Source of the DNA: Ulvibacter sp. MAR_2010_11
GTDB lineage: Bacteria; Bacteroidota; Bacteroidia; Flavobacteriales; Flavobacteriaceae
Assembly: GCF_002813135.1 (NCBI RefSeq)
Contig: NZ_PHTY01000001.1
Location: 243,501-307,500, forward strand
Direction: 5' to 3'
DNA: 64,000 bases
The translations under genes and the position numbers were made by a program. The notes beneath the pieces were generated by a model, which was given only the letters and a program-made list of their open reading frames with translations, ran no database searches and was not told where the DNA came from. This document shows positions 1 through 9,028 of the stretch, one piece after another. How positions within the stretch are numbered: the first letter of the stretch is position 1; the number at the start of each line of letters is the position of its first letter.

Positions 1-116
1 CAATTGTTGTCAAAATAGAAATGTATTAATATTCTCAAAGTTAACATTTAAAATGGAAGAACTATCAGTCAAATAAGGGATAGGACCAATTTATTATAAA
101 CAACATGTCCACAATT

Positions 117-1016
117 TTAACCCCAATCGGCTTCGGAATAAAACCGTTGCCAAAGCGGGAATGTTTTCTCTTTAACCTTACTTATTTCTAAAAGTGTCAA
201 GCGTTGCTTCCATGTAAATTTATTTGATTTTGAATCGCGTTTGTGCTCGGTAGAAACCAGCCTGGTTGTAGTATCTAAAATCTTGTCCTTAACCGCTGTA
301 GTAAAATCCAGTTGCAGGTAGTGGAAAACTTTTTCAAACTCAAGGATAGGGTTTTCTGAAAGATCTTCGTGACGCACAAAATACCACCTCTCGCCATATT
401 TTTCTTTGTACTTTGAAACAACCGAATACAATATATTCCACAAAAGAATGGCCTGATCGACAATATCATGTGTGTGCATTGCATATTCTTTAATTTCGGC
501 AGAAAAGGTTTCCAAATAATCTTCCATCAAGGCAGGCTGCTCCAAAAAATGATTGAAATTGAAGTCCCAGTCCTTTACTTTGATACTTGCCACAAAGGCG
601 GCCGGATGGCGTATGGAGATAATAACATCGCATTGGGTTTGCCGGTAAATCCACTCGGCAGATAATAGTGCAATGGGATCCTTTAACAAGGTTCGGCCAA
701 TTGCTCGTTTGTAGGTGTCTTTTAAAAGACGATAACCGTCTCCTGGAGCTTTAACTTTCAGAAGATTTAGAAAAAAATATTTTGGTGAAACCGCATAAAA
801 GGCTTGCAGATAGTTAAAAACTTGCTTTTTATGATTTAAATCGCTTTTTTCTGAAATATACTCGAACCAAAATTGCAAAGGAGAAAAGCCTCTTTTGTTT
901 TGAATATTGAAAGGTTCGTGCACATATCTTACCCTTTTTGAACTTTCGATTACCCTTCCAATCCAGGTAGAGCCAGAACGATGAGAACCTGTAATTAAGA
1001 TAGGGGTGTGCTTCAT
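117..1016 (-). CDS. PAPS-dependent sulfotransferase
   Basis: Predicted sulfotransferase that moves sulfate from PAPS to a sugar hydroxyl. The N-terminus holds the 5'-phosphosulfate loop (GSHRSGSTWIG, residues 10-20). A second PAPS-binding segment, IISIRHP, lies at residues 132-138. The length of 299 residues suits the family. I chose the ATG at 1016 over the TTG two codons upstream because it sits just before the conserved first strand. It is the last gene of the leftward glycan operon and follows a glycosyltransferase by 8 bp, so its acceptor is probably the polysaccharide made here. The acceptor sugar cannot be read from sequence. Confidence 0.85.
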   Translation of the reverse strand: MKHTPILITGSHRSGSTWIGRVIESSKRVRYVHEPFNIQNKRGFSPLQFWFEYISEKSDLNHKKQVFNYLQAFYAVSPKYFFLNLLKVKAPGDGYRLLKDTYKRAIGRTLLKDPIALLSAEWIYRQTQCDVIISIRHPAAFVASIKVKDWDFNFNHFLEQPALMEDYLETFSAEIKEYAMHTHDIVDQAILLWNILYSVVSKYKEKYGERWYFVRHEDLSENPILEFEKVFHYLQLDFTTAVKDKILDTTTRLVSTEHKRDSKSNKFTWKQRLTLLEISKVKEKTFPLWQRFYSEADWG

Positions 1017-1024
1017 TCGCAAGG

Positions 1025-2044
1025 TTAATATTCGTTGGCTTCAGTTTTCGTCAATCCTTTGTAGCGTAAAAATCGCCTCCAGATTGGCCCTCTAACAAGG
1101 AATTTTTCAAAAAGGAGTCTCTTAAATAGATGTGCAGGTCCCGGTGTTGCCATCTTCTTCAAATTTGGCATTTCAACCTGAATATCGTTTTCAGCAATGA
1201 CATTTGCCAAACGTTCCTGCATCCAGGGTTCTGCTACATTGCCCATATGAAAGGCAAAGTTTGTTTCGGTTGAAAGTCGCCAATAGCCTTTATTTGCCAC
1301 CGGTTGATCTAAAAATACTCGTACACTCTCTCCACCCAGCTTATACGGAGAATATCGTTCTCTTAGGTTGGCAAAAACTTCCTGTCGGAACGTGGCAACA
1401 AAATGTCCACCCCCAACGGCAGCGGTGACAGATTTGCCTTTTAATGTGAGAATTTTGTTGAGATGGGCTTGTTTATAGAATTCTTTATTACCAATACTTG
1501 TGGCAAAAGCTTGCAATGCCTCAGGATTTATAGGATTTGTAAACTGAAGCTTCTTTGAAAATAAGTTTGAAACAATAGTATCGTAAGTATGGTATTTCAG
1601 CAATTTTGGCAACGGAGTGGGAGAAACGAAGCCTGTTTTGGGAAATTCATTAAAAACTTCATAGGTTGCTTTTTGCCAACCATTTAAAAACAGGACGTCC
1701 GCATCGGTAACCGTGACAAGTGGGAAGGCATGCCCCGAAATACCTTTAAAAACAGCGTTTATCTTTCCAATATTACCTGTATGAATTAATTCATGAATTT
1801 TCCCATCCTTGTAAAGCATCTCCAGATATGCTTCAACTCCGGGATGACTTCCATTGTTCACTATGGTAAGAAACGATTTAGGATGACATGTTCGAAACAG
1901 CGATTCAAGACAGTGTTTCAAAATAGTGAACCCGTGCTCAAAATAACCCTCTTCATTGGGAATATAGACGGGAACCACCACCTGATGGTAAAACTCCGTC
2001 GATTCGTCCTTTTTATTCTTTTGAGGGTTTAAGCCTATTCGCAT
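1025..2044 (-). CDS. Glycosyltransferase family 2-like protein
   Basis: Predicted GT-A fold glycosyltransferase of 339 residues. An opening VVVPVYIPNE strand (residues 22-31), VNNGS (62-66) and VTDADVLFLNGW (111-122) are visible. The DAD at 114-116 would bind the metal and sugar nucleotide. The first 20 residues are polar and unlike a signal peptide, so it is cytoplasmic. It overlaps the preceding glycosyltransferase by 10 bp, which indicates translational coupling in the operon. The sequence is more divergent than that of its GT2 neighbours. Donor and acceptor are unknown. Confidence 0.75.
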   Translation of the reverse strand: MRIGLNPQKNKKDESTEFYHQVVVPVYIPNEEGYFEHGFTILKHCLESLFRTCHPKSFLTIVNNGSHPGVEAYLEMLYKDGKIHELIHTGNIGKINAVFKGISGHAFPLVTVTDADVLFLNGWQKATYEVFNEFPKTGFVSPTPLPKLLKYHTYDTIVSNLFSKKLQFTNPINPEALQAFATSIGNKEFYKQAHLNKILTLKGKSVTAAVGGGHFVATFRQEVFANLRERYSPYKLGGESVRVFLDQPVANKGYWRLSTETNFAFHMGNVAEPWMQERLANVIAENDIQVEMPNLKKMATPGPAHLFKRLLFEKFLVRGPIWRRFLRYKGLTKTEANEY

Positions 2045-2916
2045 AAATCGGGTTTAAAACAATGTTTCAAATAATAACCGGGTCGTAGATATAGGTTAAA
2101 GGTATTTATTTTGATTGAATTATCTGGATACGCCAAATTCCAGTTGCGAATGGCCTGTTTTAATAGGCGAACACGAATTTTGTACAACACAAGAGGATTG
2201 TAAATTCCCATCTTTTTAAAATTATCAATCATCTTCTGTTCAATCCCTATGTATTTTTTCCGTTGTGTTGACAGTCGGTTATCGGCGCCAAAATCTCTAT
2301 AGAAAGCCAAGGGTTCGTCTATATATTCAATTTTGTGTCTGTAGAAAAGTCGCTGATAAAAATCAACATCTTCCCCTACTTTTAGCGATTCATCAAAATA
2401 CAAGTCCGGGGTAAACACTTCCTTCCGAATTAAGGGCGTGGGTGATTTTACGACCCAGGTCCCAAGTGCATTCCAAAATACTTTACCCGACCTATTAGTC
2501 GCCTTTTCTTTTGAGGCCCCTATAATTTTACCGGTTGGGTTGCTTTTAATATCAACTACAGCAGCGGCGGCATGAACCAGATTTACGGCTTTATTTTGCT
2601 GAAGAACTTTTACTTGCTTTTCCAGTTTATCAGTTCTCCAAAAATCGTCATCATCCAGAAACGCAATCAAACTCCCTTTTGCATTGCGAACACCAAAATT
2701 TCTTGCGGAAGATAAACCCCCATTGGGTTTGTACAAATAGGTACATTTCAGGTAGTTTTTGCAAATGTCTTCAGCATAATTCACATTTGAGCCATCATCC
2801 ACAACCAGTATTTCAAAATTAGTAAAGGTTTGATCGACCACACTATCCAAAGCCTCTTTTAAATACGCAGGCCGATTGTAGGTTGGTATTATGACACTTA
2901 CGAGGGGTGTTTCCAT
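2035..2916 (-). CDS. Glycosyltransferase family 2
   Basis: Typical GT2 enzyme of 293 residues. VSVIIPTYNRP (6-16) is the nucleotide-binding start, VVDDGS (38-43) the first acidic motif, and FLDDDD (86-91) the metal-binding DXD region. LVGEDVDFYQR-like sequence (KVGEDVDFYQRL) further on matches the usual acceptor-side ED motif. It lies inside the fucose-containing glycan operon and overlaps its upstream neighbour by 19 bp. It probably adds one sugar to the lipid-linked repeat on the cytoplasmic face. Sugar specificity cannot be assigned. Confidence 0.85.
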   Translation of the reverse strand: METPLVSVIIPTYNRPAYLKEALDSVVDQTFTNFEILVVDDGSNVNYAEDICKNYLKCTYLYKPNGGLSSARNFGVRNAKGSLIAFLDDDDFWRTDKLEKQVKVLQQNKAVNLVHAAAAVVDIKSNPTGKIIGASKEKATNRSGKVFWNALGTWVVKSPTPLIRKEVFTPDLYFDESLKVGEDVDFYQRLFYRHKIEYIDEPLAFYRDFGADNRLSTQRKKYIGIEQKMIDNFKKMGIYNPLVLYKIRVRLLKQAIRNWNLAYPDNSIKINTFNLYLRPGYYLKHCFKPDLCE

Positions 2917-3692
2917 AAGCTTTCAATTCTTTTACCAATTCGTTTTAATATTCCCGAAAACGAATTTCTCTCTGCAACTTTTAATCGACGTTCGACTTCT
3001 ATGTTTGCCTTATACAATTCGTATTTTTCGCCGTATCCTTCTTTTTGCAACAACATATCTTCTGCCTCTTTCTCCTTCGAAAATTGATCATCGTTACTCA
3101 TTCCCGACAGATCGAAGAGGGACAAAGCCACGGGAACATGCCTAAATTCTATATTCCCCGCTACCTGACATTTAATATAAAACGCTCTGTCGGCACCTAT
3201 TTTGTATTTTTCGTCGTAGTGCCCCATGGTTTCAAATACTGTTCTTTTAAACAAAGTGCTTTGATGCGGAAGGGAAGTTCGCATAAAATAGTCGGGAGGT
3301 AACACATCGGGATATCGTTTTTCACCGTTTTCAAATTGGTAATCTCCGTAAATGATATCGCCACCAAATTTTGGGTGTTCAATAAAACGCTTCAACACAT
3401 TTTTGGAAGTGAAAACATCCCCGCCGTTTAAAAAAAGTAGATATTGCCCCTTTGAAGCGGCAATTCCTTTGTTCATGGCATTGAAAACTCCCGTATCTCG
3501 TTCGCTTACCCAATGCGTGATTTCCTTCTTAAAATTTTCTACAACCGCTATACTATTGTCGGTAGAACCCCCATCGATAATTAAGTATTCATAATCGGTA
3601 AAGCTTTGTGAAACCACCGAAGTAATGGTCCTCTCCAGCCCTTCGGCGTTATTGAAATTCACTGTGATTATGGAGAGAAAAGGAACAATCAT
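2898..3692 (-). CDS. Glycosyltransferase family 2
   Basis: GT2 enzyme of 264 residues, WcaA-like in layout. LSIITVNFNNAEGL (6-19) begins the Rossmann-like fold, IIDGGSTDNS (38-47) is the uridine-binding motif, and FLNGGD (87-92) replaces the classic DXD. The DTGVFNAMNKG signature (66-76) is shared with the products at 7904, 12731 and 13525, so these four form one subfamily within the locus. It begins 1 bp after the stop of the fcl gene and is clearly co-transcribed. Donor sugar unknown. Confidence 0.85.
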   Translation of the reverse strand: MIVPFLSIITVNFNNAEGLERTITSVVSQSFTDYEYLIIDGGSTDNSIAVVENFKKEITHWVSERDTGVFNAMNKGIAASKGQYLLFLNGGDVFTSKNVLKRFIEHPKFGGDIIYGDYQFENGEKRYPDVLPPDYFMRTSLPHQSTLFKRTVFETMGHYDEKYKIGADRAFYIKCQVAGNIEFRHVPVALSLFDLSGMSNDDQFSKEKEAEDMLLQKEGYGEKYELYKANIEVERRLKVAERNSFSGILKRIGKRIESLWKHPS

Positions 3693-3693
3693 G

Positions 3694-4776
3694 CTATTGA
3701 TTTAGATACCATTTATACATCTTCGCCACTCCGTCTTCCAATGTAACTTTTGCCTTCCAGCCCATGGCGTTGATCTTGGAAACATCGGTTACTTTTCGCA
3801 TGGTGCCGTCGGGTTTATTAGCGTTAAACTCAAATTTTCCTTTGAATCCAATAGTTTTCTTCAGCAAAGTGGCGAGATCGGCTATACTACTGTCGCTTCC
3901 CGTTCCAATATTTACATGGGTATTGCGTACTTCTTTTTGATCTGAAATGCAATCACTAAAATTAGCGTGTTGCATCATAAACAAACAGGCTTCGGCCATA
4001 TCTTCCACCCATAAAAATTCTCGCATGGGAGTACCGGTACCCCATATTTCAACTACAACCGACTCTTTATTTTTTGAAATTCCGAAGCTATTCAAGGTTC
4101 TTTCAATATCATCCGCCGGAGCATTTCCGTCTACTCCTTTAATTGGCAACCGATTCAAATCCTTCCTGATGGCCTCCCAATTCTCTTCTTCCCATGCCTT
4201 TCCCAAATGTATTTTCCGAAGCAAAGCCGGCAACACATGTGCCTTTTCCAAATCGAAGTTATCATTGGGCCCATACAAATTGGTGGGCATGGCCGATATA
4301 AAATTAGTTCCGTATTGCAAATTGTAGCTCTCGCACATCTTAATTCCGGCGATCTTGGCAATGGCGTAGGGTTCGTTGGTGTATTCCAACACATCAGTCA
4401 GCAAATAATCTTCTCGCAATGGCTGCGGCGCATTTTTAGGATAAATGCAGGTGCTCCCCAAAAAAAGGAGTTTTGTCACCCCGTGCATATAACTTTGATG
4501 AATTACATTGTTCTGGATCATCAGGTTTTCATAGATAAAATCGGCGCGATACGTATTATTGGCCGCAATTCCTCCTACTTTGGCAGCAGCCAAAAAAACA
4601 TATAATGGCTTTTCGGAAGCAAAAAAAGATGCCACAGCTTCACAATTGGTTAAATCGAGATCCTTGTGGGTTTGTGTCAACAAATTTGTATAGCCTTCCT
4701 TTTGCAAACCCCTTAGAATTGCACTTCCTACCAAGCCTCTATGACCTGCCACATAAATTTTAGCATCCTTGTTCAT
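3694..4776 (-). CDS. fcl: GDP-L-fucose synthase
   Basis: Bifunctional epimerase/reductase that turns GDP-4-keto-6-deoxy-D-mannose into GDP-L-fucose with NADPH. It has the SDR nucleotide motif GHRGLVGSAI (11-20), the STCIYP serine/cysteine region, and an active-site YAIAK. The 360 residues exceed the roughly 315-320 of E. coli Fcl because of an internal insertion (around residues 190-225), which I recall as common in Bacteroidetes homologues. It follows gmd by 4 bp, so substrate and product enzymes are co-expressed. This pair is the main evidence for L-fucose in the glycan. Confidence 0.95.
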   Translation of the reverse strand: MNKDAKIYVAGHRGLVGSAILRGLQKEGYTNLLTQTHKDLDLTNCEAVASFFASEKPLYVFLAAAKVGGIAANNTYRADFIYENLMIQNNVIHQSYMHGVTKLLFLGSTCIYPKNAPQPLREDYLLTDVLEYTNEPYAIAKIAGIKMCESYNLQYGTNFISAMPTNLYGPNDNFDLEKAHVLPALLRKIHLGKAWEEENWEAIRKDLNRLPIKGVDGNAPADDIERTLNSFGISKNKESVVVEIWGTGTPMREFLWVEDMAEACLFMMQHANFSDCISDQKEVRNTHVNIGTGSDSSIADLATLLKKTIGFKGKFEFNANKPDGTMRKVTDVSKINAMGWKAKVTLEDGVAKMYKWYLNQ

Positions 4777-4780
4777 CTCC

Positions 4781-5893
4781 TTACTCGAAATAGTTATGGG
4801 TTGTAAATCCGCCTTGCTGTAAATACTGATCTTTTTGCATCAGTTTTACATCATGGGCCATCATTTCGACCACCAATTCCTGCAGACTGTATTTAGGCTC
4901 CCAGCCCAATTTATTCTTAGCCTTGCTTGCATCACCAATCAATAAATCCACTTCGGTGGGTCTAAAATAGTTGGCATCCACTCTTATAATCTCTTTCCCT
5001 ATTTCTATTTGGAAACGGGCATCACTACATGCTTTTACATATCCTTTTTCATCATCTCCCTTCCCTTTAAACTCAAGGCTTATTCCTACTTGAGCGAACG
5101 CCATGGAAATAAAATCGCGAACCGAGGTAGTCTTCCCGGTGGCGATCACCCAATCTTCGGGTTCATCGGCCTGTAAGATCATCCACATCATACGCACATA
5201 ATCCTTGGCGTGTCCCCAGTCTCGTTTTGCGTCCAAATTACCAATATACAAGGTGTCCTGCAAACCCAAGGCAATTCGGGAGGCAGCTCTGGTGATTTTT
5301 CGGGTCACAAAGGTTTCTCCTCGAATGGGAGATTCGTGATTGAACAAAATTCCGTTACAGGCAAACATATTATAGGCCTCACGATAATTCACCGTAGCCC
5401 AATAGGCATAAAGTTTGGCAACTCCGTACGGGCTCCGCGGATAAAAGGGGGTAGTTTCGGTTTGAGGTACTTCCTGTACTTTTCCGTAGAGTTCAGATGT
5501 GGAGGCCTGATATATTTTCGTCTTTTTTTCCAAGCCTAAAAAACGAACGGCTTCCAAAATTCGTAAAGAGCCAATTCCGTCGGCGTTTGCCGTGTATTCC
5601 GGAATTTGAAACGAAACATGTACATGACTCATGGCAGCGAGATTGTAGATTTCGTCCGGCTGAATTTCGTTGATCAAGCGAATTAAATTAGTGCTGTCGG
5701 TCATATCTCCGTAGTGCAAGACAAAATTCCGACTTGAAATATGCGGATCCTGATATAAATGATCAATCCGGTCTGTATTAAACAAAGAGGATCTTCTTTT
5801 TAGTCCGTGAACGATGTATCCCTTTTTCAATAAAAACTCACTTAAATAAGCTCCGTCCTGTCCTGTTACTCCTGTGATAAATGCTACTTTCAT
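4781..5893 (-). CDS. gmd: GDP-mannose 4,6-dehydratase
   Basis: Converts GDP-D-mannose to GDP-4-keto-6-deoxy-D-mannose, the first committed step to GDP-L-fucose. It carries the extended-SDR GVTGQDG loop (8-14), RRSS for NADP, TSELYG and the catalytic YGVAK, plus the [16 protein letters not shown] substrate segment diagnostic of Gmd. The 370 residues are the normal length. fcl follows directly. No GDP-mannose synthesis gene (ManB/ManC) lies in the window, so GDP-mannose must be supplied from elsewhere. Confidence 0.97.
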   Translation of the reverse strand: MKVAFITGVTGQDGAYLSEFLLKKGYIVHGLKRRSSLFNTDRIDHLYQDPHISSRNFVLHYGDMTDSTNLIRLINEIQPDEIYNLAAMSHVHVSFQIPEYTANADGIGSLRILEAVRFLGLEKKTKIYQASTSELYGKVQEVPQTETTPFYPRSPYGVAKLYAYWATVNYREAYNMFACNGILFNHESPIRGETFVTRKITRAASRIALGLQDTLYIGNLDAKRDWGHAKDYVRMMWMILQADEPEDWVIATGKTTSVRDFISMAFAQVGISLEFKGKGDDEKGYVKACSDARFQIEIGKEIIRVDANYFRPTEVDLLIGDASKAKNKLGWEPKYSLQELVVEMMAHDVKLMQKDQYLQQGGFTTHNYFE

Positions 5894-5913
5894 TATGCTT
5901 TTACTAGTTTATA

Positions 5914-7152
5914 TTATGATAACAGCTTTTTGTATACTTCGTGGTATGCTATTGCTTGCTTCTTAAAACTGAAATGTGCTTCGGCATATTCTCGAATTGT
6001 TTCTGAACGGTATTCTTTTCGTGAGTTATAATACTGCTGAATCGCCTTTGCCAAAGCTTCTCCCGAAATTGTTTCGGCCAAAATACCGGTTGTGCCTTTC
6101 TTTACGTGTTCTTTCATCCCACCAATTCCAAAGCTTATCACCGGAGTGCCGCCGGCGAAAGATTCCAACATCACGTTGGGCAAATTGTCTTCTTTGCTGG
6201 GCAGTACAAAAACGTCTGCCATTGCGTAAGAGGAAGCCATTTCCCGTGGGGAACTAATTTTCCCTAAAGATATAATTTTTATGCCAGTGACTGGGCTTTT
6301 CAGCTCGTCTTTCCCAACAGTAAGGATTGTTATGGGGAGATGAGACAAAAAAGTCAAAGCCTCCAGAAGTAACCGGAATCCCTTGCGTTCAATCTCCAGC
6401 GAATGGGAAATAAAAAGCACTACAAAGGCATCGGCCGGGATACTGTGTTTACTCCTAAGTTGAGAAGCATCCTGCACCGAAAAGGTTTGCAAATCGATGG
6501 CATTAGGGATGCATTTTTTTATAGAAAAGTGATCAAAAAAACCACTTTGAGTTGCCTCCTCCAGCAACCATTGGGATGGTGAAATTATTGCCCCTTTTTG
6601 TATTTTCCGTAAATATTTTCGTTTGTATTCTTGTATTCTTTGGTCAAAGGCTGAAATAGTGGTTTCATTGTTCGATCCATCACTTTTATAATGAAATAAG
6701 CCTGAAAACGGATTCATATCGTGCAGTGTCCAGACAATTGGTTTTTGTATTGCTGAAAAGAAGTCGGCATAATCCACGATTCCCGAAATCCAGTGTAAAT
6801 TCAATACATCGGCCTCTTTTAGTAGTGGGTGGTCCTGCAATTGATACACACTATGCGGCAATGACACATTTTCAAAAATAGCATTGCCCTTTATGCTATT
6901 CCAAACTGAAGCTGTCTTTTGAAAAGGTGTAGGTGCAATACGGCCTTGTATTTTTCTAAGCAGTTTTTGGCCAAAAGTAGGTCGCTTATAGGCAAAAAAA
7001 GCGTCCTCCACTTCTTCTCCTTGAAAATTAATTGTAAGATCTTTTGAAAGGAAAGCCGATGCAATCCCCTGTTCCCTGAGTGCCTTATGCAAGCGTAGGG
7101 CGGCAATGCCTGCACCGCCTTTGGAAGAGGATGTGATTTGTAAGACTTTCAA
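5914..7152 (-). CDS. Glycosyltransferase family 4
   Basis: GT-B fold retaining glycosyltransferase of 412 residues. The N-terminus KVLQITSSSKGGAG is the acceptor-side glycine loop. ERKGFRLLLEAL (255-266) and LPSKEDNLPNVMLESFAGG (317-335) form the C-terminal GT4 donor site with the acidic E-x-E pair. I accept a TTG start at 7152, because the encoded MKVLQI is the canonical beginning and no ATG lies nearby. The TTG overlaps the TGA of the upstream gene as TTGA, which supports coupling. Sugar specificity unknown. Confidence 0.85.
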   Translation of the reverse strand: MKVLQITSSSKGGAGIAALRLHKALREQGIASAFLSKDLTINFQGEEVEDAFFAYKRPTFGQKLLRKIQGRIAPTPFQKTASVWNSIKGNAIFENVSLPHSVYQLQDHPLLKEADVLNLHWISGIVDYADFFSAIQKPIVWTLHDMNPFSGLFHYKSDGSNNETTISAFDQRIQEYKRKYLRKIQKGAIISPSQWLLEEATQSGFFDHFSIKKCIPNAIDLQTFSVQDASQLRSKHSIPADAFVVLFISHSLEIERKGFRLLLEALTFLSHLPITILTVGKDELKSPVTGIKIISLGKISSPREMASSYAMADVFVLPSKEDNLPNVMLESFAGGTPVISFGIGGMKEHVKKGTTGILAETISGEALAKAIQQYYNSRKEYRSETIREYAEAHFSFKKQAIAYHEVYKKLLS

Positions 7153-7904
7153 GTTGGGTTCTTTTTAAAAATACGATGATACAATTTTCTTGCAAATTCT
7201 CTAAAATACCGTTTAAAATAGGAATAGGAATAACCGTAGCACACATAATCTGTCACTACTGTTGCTAAATTACTCAACAAAGAACCAAGGGTTTCCTCTT
7301 TTTTGGGTTTCCATGAATGATCCCAAAGGTGCACGGCGTAGGTATTTTCGCTAACAAATGCTGAAAAATTGTCCTCCTTGTTTTGATACGGCAACGGATA
7401 AAAATATTCGGGCGGGAAGATCTTGTCGTTCTTACCCAAATTTGCCTCAACAACTATATTTTTAAAAGTATGGGTTATTACAGGAGGTGAAAATTGATCG
7501 AATTCGGCTTTGGTATAAAAATCGGCCATCGCTTTCAGTAAAGGATGCCCGGGACGTGCTCCAAAGAAACCATAGGCAGGACGATTTTCTATTTCATAGC
7601 CGGTAAAAAAAGCGAACGCAAGCAAAGGTTCGATAGGTTTTACCAACAACATATCGGTATCCAAATAGATGCCTCCCATTTCCATCAAGGCATTAACCCT
7701 AATACAATCGGCTGCAAAGGCATACTGCTTTTTCCGAAGTGCGTTTTTATAAAAAGGATTTGCAAATTTCTTTGAAGTAGCCTCGTTCCATTCCTTAATT
7801 TCAAAGTCGGGACAAAATTGCTTCCAGCTTTCCAGACATTGCGTAAACACTTTGGGCTTTTCACCCTTTCCGAACCAACAATAATGTAGGGTTTTTGGGA
7901 TCAT
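7149..7904 (-). CDS. Glycosyltransferase with DXD sugar-binding motif (OCH1/capsular family)
   Basis: Member of the Gly_transf_sug family, 251 residues. IPKTLHYCWFG (2-12) opens the protein and AADCIRVNALMEMGGIYLDTD (64-84) contains the hallmark DXD (82-84) that binds the nucleotide-sugar phosphate through a metal. Such enzymes are typical of capsule and O-antigen loci and often transfer hexoses. It overlaps the genes on both sides by 1-4 bp. The basic, tyrosine-rich C-terminus (FARKLYHRIFKK) may associate with the membrane. Donor unknown. Confidence 0.85.
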   Translation of the reverse strand: MIPKTLHYCWFGKGEKPKVFTQCLESWKQFCPDFEIKEWNEATSKKFANPFYKNALRKKQYAFAADCIRVNALMEMGGIYLDTDMLLVKPIEPLLAFAFFTGYEIENRPAYGFFGARPGHPLLKAMADFYTKAEFDQFSPPVITHTFKNIVVEANLGKNDKIFPPEYFYPLPYQNKEDNFSAFVSENTYAVHLWDHSWKPKKEETLGSLLSNLATVVTDYVCYGYSYSYFKRYFREFARKLYHRIFKKNPT

Positions 7905-8725
7905 TACAGGTCTTTTACGCTTTTATTTCTAAAAATTCGCAATAACAATCTCAATACTCCTGACGTGATTTTGCGGCCGGCCTTCGATTTTTCCAGCTCT
8001 GCCAGCGCCTTAAACCGGTTCATTTTAAGCAGCTCCCGTTCTTTGTAATCTTCGTAGAACTGTGGAAACTCGGTTGTAAGAATGGTTTCTCGTTCGGCTC
8101 TTCTTTTAAAAGTTCCTTCGGCGGTAGCGCTCATTCCGTCGAGATAATAGGTAGTCAATACTTCGTGAATTGTTTTATAACTGGCTCCTTGTTTCACAGC
8201 ATGGATAAAGAACTTCCAGTCCGATACAATTGTATAGGATTCGTCATACAAACCCACACTTTCAAACAGGCTTCGTTTTATAATAACCGCCTGATGTGCA
8301 AATGTCTCTTCAAACAAATAGGAAAACCGAAGGCTGTCCGGATGTTTTTTAATAAAATCCTTGCCCTGGCCTGTAACGTGAATATCGAAAAGCAGTAGGT
8401 CTTCGGCGGTAAGATATTTTTCAATTTTTGATAAAACACCAACTTTATAAAAGTGATCTCCGCTGTTTAAAAAGAGTAGGTAGTCGCCGGTTGCCATCCC
8501 AATTCCCTTATTCATGGCGTGATATACCCCCGTATCGGGTTCGCTAATCCATTGTGATACGACAGATTCGTGTTTTTTGATAATCGCAACACTGTCGTCG
8601 GAAGAGTTTCCATCAACCACAATATATTCCAGATCGGAGAAATCTTGTTCCGCGACGCTTTGGATGGTTCGATTTAATCCTTCCGCATTATTGAAATTAA
8701 CTGTTATTATAGATAACTTTGGCAT
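7904..8725 (-). CDS. Glycosyltransferase family 2 (first gene of the left operon)
   Basis: GT2 enzyme of 273 residues with LSIITVNFNNAEGL (4-17), VVDGNSSDDS (36-45), DTGVYHAMNKG (64-74) and FLNSGD (85-90). It resembles the product at 2898 closely enough to suggest duplication. It is the first gene of the higher-G+C left sub-operon. The upstream 245 bp hold a possible TATATTTA box on the minus strand and a broken sulfotransferase on the plus strand. It therefore probably has its own promoter rather than reading through from the AT-rich block. Confidence 0.85.
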   Translation of the reverse strand: MPKLSIITVNFNNAEGLNRTIQSVAEQDFSDLEYIVVDGNSSDDSVAIIKKHESVVSQWISEPDTGVYHAMNKGIGMATGDYLLFLNSGDHFYKVGVLSKIEKYLTAEDLLLFDIHVTGQGKDFIKKHPDSLRFSYLFEETFAHQAVIIKRSLFESVGLYDESYTIVSDWKFFIHAVKQGASYKTIHEVLTTYYLDGMSATAEGTFKRRAERETILTTEFPQFYEDYKERELLKMNRFKALAELEKSKAGRKITSGVLRLLLRIFRNKSVKDL

Positions 8726-8860
8726 AGATAAAGAAGCGTACCTTTAGACCGCAGGATTTTGATATAAATAGTACGTAAATATAACTTTTTATAGCTGATT
8801 GTCATTGCCTACAGCGGCTTCATAAAAGTCATTTTTCAATAAGTAGTTAACAATTAGTTT

Positions 8861-9028
8861 ATGATTTCTAAGGAAGGACAGTTTATATTCATCCATAATT
8901 TTAAGACCGGCGGCACCAGTATCGAGAAAAAATTAGGGCATTTTAATACGCTGGAAAGAGATGTACAGGATTATAGAATTCGTAAAGAAAGAAATTTTTT
9001 TCGCAACTTTTTTAAAAGGAGACTATAA
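8861..9028 (+). pseudogene. 5' remnant of a sulfotransferase, truncated at a cassette junction
   Basis: A plus-strand reading frame of 55 codons runs from the ATG at 8861 to a TAA at 9026-9028. Residues 7-23 read QFIFIHNFKTGGTSIEK, the 5'-phosphosulfate-binding N-terminus of Sulfotransfer_2-type enzymes (compare the family pattern FIHIPKTGGTS). After about residue 37 the frame only runs antisense through the 3' end of the glycosyltransferase at 8971 and loses family character. Everything downstream of the first ~37 codons is missing. It is the only plus-strand coding trace in a 31-kb minus-strand locus. A functional short peptide seems unlikely. Confidence 0.75.
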
